Shown here: positions 25,621 to 33,226 of the stretch, piece by piece | Numbering within the stretch: position 1 is the first letter of the stretch | Layout: each line of letters begins with the position of its first letter | From: Bacillus pseudomycoides DSM 12442 | Lineage (GTDB): Bacteria > Bacillota > Bacilli > Bacillales > Bacillaceae_G | Assembly (NCBI RefSeq): GCF_000161455.1 | Contig: NZ_CM000745.1 | Coordinates: 4,332,820-4,375,644, forward strand | Length of the DNA: 42,825 bases | Direction: 5' to 3' | The notes under the pieces: generated by a model | Told to the model about the DNA's origin: nothing | The model's database searches: none | Seen by the model: the letters and a program-made list of their open reading frames with translations, nothing else | Translations under genes and position numbers: made by a program

Positions 25621-25927
25621 TGAGGTATTAAAACCATTCTTTTTAGGGTGGAAGAGAGGGTCCATCGATGGATAGAAGTGGTCAGTTCCTTTTTTCGCCC
25701 CATGCTGTGTGAGAACAGAAGGAGAGAATGAGTGGAGGTCTTCTTTTATAGACGCAACGTAGGTTCCTGTAAATCAAAATGGGTTTATATAGAAATAAAC
25801 TTTTGAGATGAGGATTACGCAGCAGAATAAATGGTGAAAAACGAGTGTTTATAGAAGTTTCACTTTATATAGAGTCAATGTTTCGGATACACTAAATAAT
25901 ATGAGGATTTAAAGGAGGTATTTGTGC
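25621..25927. other. Intergenic region between est and rnr
   Basis: About 300 bases in which I see no gene and no clear structure apart from the AAAGGAGGT ribosome site of rnr at 25911-25919. A promoter is expected but I cannot place one with confidence. Confidence 0.4.
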
Positions 25928-28342
25928 TTGGAAGACATTATTCAAGAACATATTGATAAATTATTGTTATTTATGAAAGAAGAAGCGTATAAGCCGCTAA
26001 CGATACAAGAATTAGAAGCTGCTTTTGGAATTGTAGATTCCGCTGGCTTTAAAGATTTTGTAAAGGCACTTGTTATGATGGAAGAGAAAGGACTTGTTGT
26101 TCGTACACGTAGCAATCGCTATGGCCTTCCAGAAAAGATGAATTTAGTGCGCGGTAAGTTAATTGGACATGCACGTGGTTTTGCATTTGTCGTGCCGGAA
26201 GAGAAGAAGACAGGCGACGATGATATTTTTATCCCGCCCACAGAATTAAATGGTGCACTTCATGGCGATACAGTGTTAGCTCGTATTAATTCACAATCTA
26301 GCGGATCACGCCAAGAAGGTACGATCATTCGTATTGTAGAACGTGGTACGAAGGAACTAGTTGGTACATATACAGAATCAAAAAATTTTGGATTTGTACT
26401 TCCTGATAATAAACGTTGGACAAGTGACATTTTTATTCCGAAAAGTGCATCTATGGGTGCGGTAGAAGGGCATAAAGTTGTTGTGAAAATTACAAGCTAT
26501 CCGCAAGATCGTTTAAGTGCGGAGGGGGAAGTTATTCAAATTCTAGGTCATAAAAATGACCCAGGGGTAGATATCTTATCTGTTATTCATAAACATCATT
26601 TGCCATTAGCATTCCCGGAAGATGTAATGGAACACGCGAACAGTGTACCAGAAACGATTTCAGAAGAAGATTTAAAAGACCGCCGAGATCTTCGTGATCA
26701 AATGATTGTGACAATTGATGGTGCAGATGCAAAAGACTTAGATGATGCGGTAACAGTAACAAGGCTTGAGAATGGTAATTATAAACTTGGTGTTCATATT
26801 GCGGATGTAAGTCATTATGTTCATGAAGGATCTCCAATTGATGTTGAAGCAGCAGAGAGAGCAACGAGTGTGTATCTTGTTGACCGTGTAATTCCGATGA
26901 TTCCACATCGTTTATCAAACGGAATCTGTTCCTTGAATCCGAAAGTGGATCGCCTTACACTATCTTGTGAAATGGAAATTAACAATCTTGGTGATGTTGT
27001 GAGCCATGAGATTTTCCAAAGTGTCATTAAAACGACAGAGCGTATGACATACGCTGATGTAAGAAGTATTTTAGAAGATGAAGACGAAGAGTTAATTAAA
27101 CGTTATGAGCCATTAGTACCGATGTTTAAAGAGATGGGTCAGTTAGCGCAAATCTTACGTGAAAAACGTATGAGACGTGGTGCGATTGACTTTGACTTTA
27201 AAGAAGCAAAAGTACTAGTAGATGAAGAAGGTAAACCGACAGATGTTGTAATGCGTGATCGTTCGGTATCAGAAAAGCTAATTGAAGAGTTCATGCTTGT
27301 TGCCAATGAAACGGTAGCAGAGCATTTCCATTGGATGAACGTACCGTTTATGTACCGTGTCCATGAAGATCCGAAAGAAGATAAATTAGAGCGTTTCTTC
27401 GAATTTGTAACAAACTTTGGCTATGCGGTAAAAGGACGTGCGAATGAAATACATCCTCGCGCGCTGCAACAAATTCTTGAAATGGTACAAGGGCAGCCTG
27501 AGGAAGTCGTGATTTCAACAGTTATGCTTCGTTCGATGAAACAAGCTCGTTACGATGCAGATAGCTTAGGTCACTTCGGTTTATCAACAGAATTCTATAC
27601 ACATTTCACATCACCAATTCGTCGTTATCCAGATACGATTGTTCACCGATTAATTCGTGAATATATTATTAACGGTAAAATTGATAACGAAACACAAGCA
27701 AAATGGCGTGAAAAGTTACCAGAGATTGCAGAGCATTCTTCTAACATGGAACGCCGCGCTGTTGAGGCAGAACGCGAAACAGACGAACTGAAAAAAGCAG
27801 AATATATGCTTGATAAGATCGGTGAAGAGTACGACGGTATGATTAGTTCTGTAACAAACTTCGGTTTATTCGTAGAGCTTCCGAATACAATTGAAGGTCT
27901 TGTTCACGTTAGCTATTTAACGGATGATTACTATCGTTATGACGAACAGCACTTTGCGATGATTGGTGAACGTACAGGTAACGTCTTCCGCATCGGTGAT
28001 GAAATTACAATTCGCGTTATTAATGTAAACAAAGATGAACGCGCAATTGATTTTGAAATCGTTGGTATGAAAGGTAGCCCAAGACGTAAACTCAAAGATC
28101 GTCCAGTTGTGATTGAACAGCCAAAAGGTGGTAGAAAGAGACGCAGTGGTCGCGGCGAACGTAATAATGAGCGCGGCGGTGCACGTGACAATGAACGTGG
28201 TAGTGGAAGAAAATACGAACGTGGTGGTCAAGGGAAAGAATCCTCTGGTCGTCCAGGGAAAAAAGATGGTAACGGTAAAAAGAAAAAGCCATTCTTTGAA
28301 AATGTCCCAGGATTTAAGAAGAAAAAGAAAAAGCGTAAGTAA
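25928..28342 (+). CDS. rnr: Ribonuclease R
   Basis: Protein of 804 residues with the RNase R order. N-terminal helix-turn-helix (KPLTIQELEAAFGI), two cold-shock domains (GHARGFAFVVPEEKK, ESKNFGFVLPDNKR), RNB catalytic domain (TIDGADAKDLDDAVTV with the metal-binding aspartates) and S1 domain (YDGMISSVTNFGLFVELPN). The tail is rich in K, R, G, N and E. It degrades structured RNA 3' to 5' and works with SmpB-tmRNA in ribosome rescue. I prefer TTG 25928, 9 bases after GGAGG; TTG 25922 is in frame but too close to that site. Confidence 0.95.
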   Translation: MEDIIQEHIDKLLLFMKEEAYKPLTIQELEAAFGIVDSAGFKDFVKALVMMEEKGLVVRTRSNRYGLPEKMNLVRGKLIGHARGFAFVVPEEKKTGDDDIFIPPTELNGALHGDTVLARINSQSSGSRQEGTIIRIVERGTKELVGTYTESKNFGFVLPDNKRWTSDIFIPKSASMGAVEGHKVVVKITSYPQDRLSAEGEVIQILGHKNDPGVDILSVIHKHHLPLAFPEDVMEHANSVPETISEEDLKDRRDLRDQMIVTIDGADAKDLDDAVTVTRLENGNYKLGVHIADVSHYVHEGSPIDVEAAERATSVYLVDRVIPMIPHRLSNGICSLNPKVDRLTLSCEMEINNLGDVVSHEIFQSVIKTTERMTYADVRSILEDEDEELIKRYEPLVPMFKEMGQLAQILREKRMRRGAIDFDFKEAKVLVDEEGKPTDVVMRDRSVSEKLIEEFMLVANETVAEHFHWMNVPFMYRVHEDPKEDKLERFFEFVTNFGYAVKGRANEIHPRALQQILEMVQGQPEEVVISTVMLRSMKQARYDADSLGHFGLSTEFYTHFTSPIRRYPDTIVHRLIREYIINGKIDNETQAKWREKLPEIAEHSSNMERRAVEAERETDELKKAEYMLDKIGEEYDGMISSVTNFGLFVELPNTIEGLVHVSYLTDDYYRYDEQHFAMIGERTGNVFRIGDEITIRVINVNKDERAIDFEIVGMKGSPRRKLKDRPVVIEQPKGGRKRRSGRGERNNERGGARDNERGSGRKYERGGQGKESSGRPGKKDGNGKKKKPFFENVPGFKKKKKKRK

Positions 28343-28344
28343 GA

Positions 28345-28386
28345 AGGAGGGCTTTGCTTATATACTGAGCGAAGCCACTTCTTTTC
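28345..28386 (+). terminator. Terminator-like hairpin after rnr
   Basis: GGCTTTGCT pairs with AGCGAAGCC (one G-U pair), with outer AGAAG/CTTCT, followed by T4. The rest of the 220-base gap before smpB shows only a likely -10 box TAAAAT near 28535. Confidence 0.65.
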
Positions 28387-28563
28387 TGGTGGTATCTAGT
28401 TAAGGCGGCAAGCTCTTCGTGTTTAAGAACCTTCTGCAAAAGAAGATAAAAAGCATCCTCTATGCGAAAGAACCTTAGCCGATCAGAGCCGAACATTCTG
28501 AGCGAGCACTTCCACTTTTTCGTAATTTTTGTTAAAATGGTACAAATAGAGGAGGGACATAAA

Positions 28564-29031
28564 ATGCCAAAAGGTAGTGGTAAGGTTATTGCACAAAATA
28601 AAAAAGTATTTCATGATTATTTCATCGACGAAACATACGAAGCAGGGCTTGTCCTTCAAGGAACGGAAATTAAGTCTATTCGCGCCGGACGCGTAAACTT
28701 AAAAGATGCTTTCGCACGTATACATAATGGTGAAGTTTGGGTGTATAATATGCATATTAGTCCATATGAGCAAGGGAATCGTTTCAATCACGAGCCGCTT
28801 CGTACAAGAAAATTACTTCTTCATAAGAAAGAAATCGACAAGCTAATTGGCTATTCAAAAGAAACAGGTTATACGCTTGTTCCAGTTAAAATCTATTTAA
28901 AAAATGGATTTGCGAAAATGGCACTTGGTGTAGCACGAGGGAAGAAACAATATGATAAGCGTCATGATTTAAAAGAGAAGGAAGCGAAACGCGAAATCGC
29001 ACGTGCATTCCGTGATCGTCAAAAGATGTAA
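28564..29031 (+). CDS. smpB: SsrA-binding protein SmpB
   Basis: Protein of 155 residues with the SmpB oligonucleotide-binding fold. Motifs include NKKVFHDYFIDETYEAGLVL, QGTEIKSIRAGRVNLKDAF, HEPLRTRKLLLHKKEI, GLARGKKQ-like VARGKKQYDKR and the basic C-terminal helix REIARAFRDRQKM. It carries alanyl-tmRNA to stalled ribosomes. The start follows GAGGAGGG. It lies 128 bases before tmRNA, its partner. Confidence 0.97.
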   Translation: MPKGSGKVIAQNKKVFHDYFIDETYEAGLVLQGTEIKSIRAGRVNLKDAFARIHNGEVWVYNMHISPYEQGNRFNHEPLRTRKLLLHKKEIDKLIGYSKETGYTLVPVKIYLKNGFAKMALGVARGKKQYDKRHDLKEKEAKREIARAFRDRQKM

Positions 29032-29046
29032 TACAAAAATTTACAT

Positions 29047-29074
29047 TTGTAAAATGTTGAACGTATGATATAAT
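29047..29074 (+). promoter_or_regulatory. Promoter of ssrA
   Basis: TTGTAA (29047-29052) and a perfect TATAAT (29069-29074) are 16 bases apart. The mature tmRNA 5' end is about 80 bases downstream, so a short leader is expected to be removed by RNase P. Confidence 0.75.
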
Positions 29075-29158
29075 AATTTTTGTAAGGCCAGTTGAACATT
29101 GAAAAACAGCTCATTAAGTAGCTATCACGAATATACTTCGTATGCTCCATTCTTATAT

Positions 29159-29517
29159 GGGGACGTTACGGATTCGACAGGGGTAGTTTGAGCTTAAGTT
29201 GCGAGTCGAGGGGATCGGCCTCGTTAAAACGTCAAAGCCAATAACTGGCAAACAACAAAACAACTTCGCTTTAGCTGCTTAATACAGCTTAGCGGTTCCT
29301 CCCTCCATCGTCCATGTGGTAGGGTAAGGGACTCAAACTAAGTGGACTACGCCGGAGTTCGCCGTCTGAGGACGAAGGAAGAGAACAATCAGACTAGCAA
29401 CTTAGAAGCCTGTCGATAGGCCGAAGAGTTCGCGAAATGCCAATATATCGACTACACTCGTAGAAGCTTAAGTGCCAATATCTTTGGACGTGGGTTCGAC
29501 TCCCACCGTCTCCACCA
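29159..29517 (+). ncRNA. ssrA: Transfer-messenger RNA (tmRNA)
   Basis: About 359 bases. The 5' end GGGGACGTTACGGATTCGAC and the 3' end GGTTCGACTCCCACCGTC plus TCCACCA form the tRNA-Ala-like half (GGGGACG with CGTCTCC, one G-U pair), and CCA is encoded. The tag frame runs from 29247 to the TAA at 29280-29282 and gives GKQQNNFALAA, preceded by the charged alanine. It frees stalled ribosomes and marks the incomplete protein for ClpXP. The 3' end marks the border to the accessory region. Confidence 0.97.
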
Positions 29518-29541
29518 ATACATATTTGGTGGTTTTTTTAT
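29511..29541 (+). terminator. Terminator directly after tmRNA
   Basis: CCACCAA (end of tmRNA) pairs with TTGGTGG and is followed by T7. Confidence 0.75.
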
Positions 29542-29553
29542 TTTGTTTGTAAC

Positions 29554-29599
29554 AAGAAGCATAAGTTTGCCGGAACGGCAAGTTTATGCTTCTTTTTAT
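29554..29599 (+). terminator. Second, strong terminator after tmRNA
   Basis: AAGAAGCATAA pairs with TTATGCTTCTT, and inside it TTGCCG pairs with CGGCAA around GAA, with T5 following. It insulates the core genome from the accessory region. Confidence 0.85.
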
Positions 29600-29827
29600 T
29601 TGTGGCAAGGTTATGGTTAAAAAGTAATGAATTCTTTTATTATTTAAAAGTAGATTTAGTGACTATTGTTAAACAGTATATTTTAGATAGAGTAATAAAG
29701 TGATAGGGATAATTTTTTACGTTATTATTTTTTTAGGAGATGAATAATTATGATTGTTTTTTGCTATTATTCAGTTTTGTATTTTTGTACGGTAACGTTT
29801 GGATTATAAATTATTTATTTTGTATAA

Positions 29828-30052
29828 TCATCTTTTACAATATATGGCTCCAGATTCAACAAGGGTATTTATTTGTATGCTGATAATGTCTAGTTTCTTT
29901 TTTCTGATAATAGTATGTGGAGGGGAAATTTCTAAAATATGAAGGACATGGCGAACTGCATATCCTTTTTCAATCCACTTATGAGCTACTTCAAGCGTTT
30001 CAGTAAGTGAGGGGTTCTTCTTTGCATAATAAATGCCCCTTATTAGGCTACC
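29828..30052 (-). pseudogene. Relic of an IS3-family transposase (OrfB N-terminal fragment)
   Basis: On the minus strand a frame without start codon reads KKNPSLTETLEVAHKWIEKG, then YAVRHVLHILEIS and a degenerate IRKKK. This looks like the beginning of an IS3-type OrfB, in which a short helical region precedes the integrase core. Nothing of the DDE core remains. The flanking sequence (29600-29827 and 30053-30285) is AT-rich with no gene that I can support. The family call rests on memory of the motif, not a search. Confidence 0.5.
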
Positions 30053-30285
30053 TCAAGTATAAAACTATTCTTAGTAGTGTCCAAGTTCATTAGGATAGAA
30101 TATCCCCTTACCAAATATGAATATAAAACTTTCAATAAAAATCAAAAGAGAGGAGGATCCCTCTCTTTTAATAGTTGTGAATCATTAATTTCTGCTAGGA
30201 AAAGGAAACAGAAGTGTCACTGTATAGTGGTTACATATATAAACGATAAATCAAGAGGAACTATTTTTAAGTTCTGTATAATTTA

Positions 30286-31068
30286 TTAGGTGATTGCAAT
30301 AACAGTAGGAGTAAAGTCAATAAGAAGTACGCCTCTTTCTGCTGGCTGCGGATCCTTTCCTTTTTTAACTCCTTTAACATAGTGACTGACCTTTTGATCA
30401 CAAACACCATAAGAGTCAAGAGGATTTATGAGATCAAACTCATCTAGAATGAATTTTTCATCAACATCTTCCCTTTTTAAACCGGCACAATTCGTAGTGG
30501 CAACCGTACTGGTTCCACCAATCACATTTTTATAGGTGACTAAGTGGACGAAAGTGAAGGGCTCTCCATCTTGATGCAGGGTATTTGGAGAAGCGACAGA
30601 TTCCTGATCATCTTCTGTGACCATATACTTTACAAAATGTACACCAACATGAACAGGAAGTAATTTGTCATGTGTATCCCAGAAAGTTTCGTTAAAATCA
30701 TATTTTATTATTTCTTTTAGGAGTTCGCTTTCTTTTATCTCCTCGCTGAGCGAGGGAAAAGCTCGGTACTCTTTAAGGTATTCTGCGTTAAAGCTTCCTT
30801 GAAAATACAGAGATTGGGGTTCTCCCTGTTCGTCATAATGATTAGGAAGCCATTGAAAATGATTATCCCAAGGATTAATAATTGCGCGTGAATATCTTCT
30901 GTACCTGTGACTCTCTAATGAGTATGTATCTACCGGTAGTCTGTCAAACTCGGCTATCATCTGCATAAGATCTTTTTCTAGGTTTTGAACAGGTAAGTTT
31001 GCAAGTTGGAATTTCTTGTATCCGTTTACTTCTAGAGCTTTCTTTTCTTTTAATAACAAATTACTCAT
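30286..31068 (-). CDS. PF10014-type 2-oxoglutarate/Fe(II) dioxygenase
   Basis: Protein of 260 residues. The segment LHQDGEPFTFVHLVTYKN, followed by a glycine pair (VIGGTSTVAT), matches the HxD iron-binding region of the family that includes Bacillus L-isoleucine-4-hydroxylase. Likely ligands are His165, Asp167 and His229 (QKVSHYV), with Arg245 (ERGVLLIDF) for 2-oxoglutarate. The substrate could be a free amino acid or a residue of the neighbouring lanthipeptide; neither is shown by the sequence. ATG 31068 follows AAAGGTGG; GTG 31080 overlaps that site. It is divergent from the regulator operon and shares its 290-base upstream region. Confidence 0.8.
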   Translation of the reverse strand: MSNLLLKEKKALEVNGYKKFQLANLPVQNLEKDLMQMIAEFDRLPVDTYSLESHRYRRYSRAIINPWDNHFQWLPNHYDEQGEPQSLYFQGSFNAEYLKEYRAFPSLSEEIKESELLKEIIKYDFNETFWDTHDKLLPVHVGVHFVKYMVTEDDQESVASPNTLHQDGEPFTFVHLVTYKNVIGGTSTVATTNCAGLKREDVDEKFILDEFDLINPLDSYGVCDQKVSHYVKGVKKGKDPQPAERGVLLIDFTPTVIAIT

Positions 31069-31294
31069 TTTGTACACCACCTTTATTATTAAGTTAATCG
31101 TTAAAAGTTGAGAAATGAAAATCCCTATTTATAACAAAATATTTATAAAATAATAATAATCTTTAATTTTATATATGTAAAGTAAAAAAAACCCATTAAT
31201 TATATATTTTTATCTTCATTAAATATATTTAAATGATGGAATTAGGTGTTTTTTTATATTTATGCAATTATTCTTTGCAAAATGAAAACGATTA

Positions 31295-31326
31295 TTGACA
31301 TTTAGAATTATTTGATTTATTCTAAA
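31295..31326 (+). promoter_or_regulatory. Promoter of the regulator operon with an embedded palindrome
   Basis: TTGACA (31295-31300) and TATTCT (31318-31323) are 17 bases apart. An exact inverted repeat, TTTAGAAT (31301-31308) and ATTCTAAA (31319-31326), fills the spacer and covers the -10. It is the natural binding site for a CylR2-like dimer and predicts autorepression. The rest of 31081-31294 is extremely AT-rich. Confidence 0.75.
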
Positions 31327-31356
31327 ATTAGTTAATTTATGGAAAGGGATAGTGGA

Positions 31357-31560
31357 ATGCTAATTAATAGAGTCAGAGAAATGCGCGCACGTCACAAATG
31401 GTCTCAGCAAGATTTGGCTAAAAAAATTGGGGCCACCAGACAAACGATTGGATTGATTGAAAAAGGGGATTATGCACCCTCCATAACGTTAGTTTTGAAA
31501 ATTTCGAAAGCTTTTCAAGTTACAGTAGAAGAAGTTTTTTTCCTCGAAGAGAAAGGATGA
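31357..31560 (+). CDS. CylR2-like XRE-family regulator
   Basis: Protein of 67 residues that is little more than a helix-turn-helix: REMRARHKWSQQDLAKKIG, then ATRQTIGLIEKGDYAPSITL, then FQVTVEEVFFLEE. It matches in size and layout CylR2, the 66-residue dimeric repressor of the enterococcal cytolysin (a two-peptide lantibiotic). ATG 31357 has GGAAAGGG 8 bases upstream; the frame is open to ATG 31339 but that start would lie on the ribosome site. It overlaps the region of the following membrane-protein gene, as CylR2 pairs with the membrane protein CylR1. Confidence 0.88.
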   Translation: MLINRVREMRARHKWSQQDLAKKIGATRQTIGLIEKGDYAPSITLVLKISKAFQVTVEEVFFLEEKG

Positions 31561-31565
31561 GCAAA

Positions 31566-32006
31566 ATGTTACAAAAACTTATAAAGTCTCCTATTGTTCC
31601 GATGTTTTTATTTATTCTGTTAATTACTTTTTTTATTTTTTCTCTGTATAATCCTCAGGATGAAAAACAGCTGTTGGCTAGGATATGTCTCTTTCTGCTT
31701 ACTGCCTTAACTTTCATTTGGACGATCCTGATAAGATACTATAACAAAAAGCATCCTGAAAGCAGAATCCGCTTCTCTGGGCTTCTTCCTTCCGAATTTC
31801 TTGACATGGACGAAGGACAGCAATGGGTTACTCTTAAAGCATGTAGAAGTGTTTATATCTTCTTTTCAGTTGGATTGCCGGTTACTGCAGGAATTTGTTT
31901 CCTATTTTCTGAGTTTGTTCTTACTCCCTTTTTCGCCATTGGATTTTTGGGTATTGGCCAATACCTGGTGTATTGGCTGACGGTTCGTAAATTAAATAAA
32001 TATTAA
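31566..32006 (+). CDS. Membrane protein paired with the CylR2-like regulator
   Basis: Protein of 146 residues with four predicted membrane segments: VPMFLFILLITFFIF, LLTALTFIWTILI, a segment at YIFFSVGLPVTAGICFLF and FFAIGFLGIGQYLVYW. A central soluble loop (HPESRIRFSGLLPSEFLDMD) lies between the pairs. I do not recognise the family with certainty. The gene starts 5 bases after the regulator stop, so the two are probably made together, like CylR2 with CylR1. It may sense the peptide or hold the regulator at the membrane; this is inference. Confidence 0.75.
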   Translation: MLQKLIKSPIVPMFLFILLITFFIFSLYNPQDEKQLLARICLFLLTALTFIWTILIRYYNKKHPESRIRFSGLLPSEFLDMDEGQQWVTLKACRSVYIFFSVGLPVTAGICFLFSEFVLTPFFAIGFLGIGQYLVYWLTVRKLNKY

Positions 32007-32021
32007 AAAGGAAGTGATGTA

Positions 32022-32498
32022 ATGCTTGAATGGGCACAAGACCAATCGACTGTCTGGCAATTTGTTGTAATTTTTGTTGTTGCTTTCGCCCCTTGGATGG
32101 ATGTATCTATTGTAGTTCCTATCGGTGTGGCATGGGGGTTGCCACCGCTTGGAGTTGCAATAGTGGCTTTTACTGGTAACTTGCTTTTAGTTTTACTGCT
32201 AGGATTTTTCTTTAAGCAATTTTACGCATGGAGAGAAAAAAGGAGAAAGGCAAAAGGAATTACGACTCCCTCCAAACAGGAAACAAGATCCAGAAAAATT
32301 TGGGAGCGATACGGTATTCCAGGTCTAGCGCTTCTTGCGCCAATTTTTGTCGGTACTGATATTGCCGCTGTTTTGGCCTTAACATTTGGTTCCTCTCGGA
32401 CACAAGTGATAAGTTGGATGACTGTTAGCTTAGCTGTTTGGACAACTATATTCACTATCGGTTCCATGTATGGCTTTAGCTATCTAAACATTATTTAA
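32022..32498 (+). CDS. PF06695-type putative small multidrug export protein
   Basis: Protein of 158 residues. The first third has the conserved FAPWMDVSIVVPIGVAWGLP and a membrane segment VAFTGNLLLVLLLGFFF. A basic loop (REKRRKAKGI) follows, and the last part has IWERYGIPGLALLAPIFVGT and two further segments. This is the pattern of PF06695, annotated as small multidrug export proteins without experimental proof. The start follows GGAAGTGATG. It is placed third in the operon ahead of the LanFEG-type transporter, suggesting a supporting role in self-protection. Confidence 0.78.
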   Translation: MLEWAQDQSTVWQFVVIFVVAFAPWMDVSIVVPIGVAWGLPPLGVAIVAFTGNLLLVLLLGFFFKQFYAWREKRRKAKGITTPSKQETRSRKIWERYGIPGLALLAPIFVGTDIAAVLALTFGSSRTQVISWMTVSLAVWTTIFTIGSMYGFSYLNII

Positions 32499-32515
32499 TA
32501 TAGAGGGGTGAATTT

Positions 32516-33184
32516 ATGGAACATCGGCTTTCTTTGCCAGAAGAAATGGTCCTATTAGGAGCGAATCACCTTCGTTTGAAGTATCGTTCATACACAGAAA
32601 CATATAGCATTGGGTCTATATTTATTGACCTACTTTTAAAAAGGAAAATAGAGTTGGATACAAAGGGAAAAGTTATGGTTGTTGATGCTGATATAACTGG
32701 AGCTGATTATTTGGACCAAGTTATCCTTATTCTTGTCAAATCATTTAGAACGAGAAAATTAAAAGCCTGGATTAAGTATTTTCATTTCAAAACCCGGTTA
32801 CGAGGAAAGATACACAATTCTATTCTTCAAGAACTGCAAAAAAAAGGGGCAATCACCTTAGGTTTAAAAGTTCCTTTTCTACCTCTACGAAAAATCACCG
32901 AGATTAATCAATCGCGAGAACAAGTTGTTAAACTGATTCATTCTCAGCTCATCTATAATAGAGTTCCTGATGAACAGACAGTTGTTCTTTTGTATTTGCT
33001 GAAAGAGACAGGATTATTAAAAGATTATTTTAATTCAAAAGAAAGAGCAGAAATAATGGACCGTATAAATGGGCAAAAAGACCAGCTTTCAATTGATATA
33101 AATTCTATTCAACGGATTGAAAAAGCCATACAGGATATTACAGCTTGTCTTGCCTCTTTAGGTGGTGCACTAGTGACTCCTTAG
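32516..33184 (+). CDS. GPP34 (GOLPH3/Vps74-like) family protein
   Basis: Protein of 222 residues, soluble. The start LSLPEEMVLLGANHLRL and the helix pairs with YSIGSIFIDLLLKRKIELD and VLLYLLKETGLLKDYF match the GPP34 family, whose eukaryotic members bind phosphatidylinositol-4-phosphate on Golgi membranes. Bacterial members are mainly known from actinomycetes and their role is unknown. The basic stretch around LKAWIKYFHFKTRLRGKIH could bind anionic membrane lipid. RBS GAGGGGTG. It lies directly before the self-protection transporter genes and is unusual in a lantibiotic operon. Confidence 0.75.
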   Translation: MEHRLSLPEEMVLLGANHLRLKYRSYTETYSIGSIFIDLLLKRKIELDTKGKVMVVDADITGADYLDQVILILVKSFRTRKLKAWIKYFHFKTRLRGKIHNSILQELQKKGAITLGLKVPFLPLRKITEINQSREQVVKLIHSQLIYNRVPDEQTVVLLYLLKETGLLKDYFNSKERAEIMDRINGQKDQLSIDINSIQRIEKAIQDITACLASLGGALVTP

Positions 33185-33226
33185 ACGGTAATTATTCCTT
33201 AATTAAATGGTGAAGGGAGATACAAA

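Noticed and set aside
28113..28403. Open frame in another phase at the 3' end of rnr
   Set aside because: It follows from the repetitive RG-rich coding sequence of rnr; overlap is complete and no start signal exists.
29485..29517. Search for a duplicated tmRNA 3' end as the second attachment site
   Set aside because: No second copy was seen in 29518-42825; the border, if present, is outside the window.
30077..30289. Open frame of 70 codons on the plus strand after the IS3 relic
   Set aside because: No ribosome site, lysine-rich low-complexity composition and no recognisable motif; it lies in decayed sequence.
31286..31306. Possible Fur box (GAAAACGATTATTGACATT)
   Set aside because: Only about 12 of 19 positions fit the consensus and the region is very AT-rich; the adjacent exact palindrome is a better operator.
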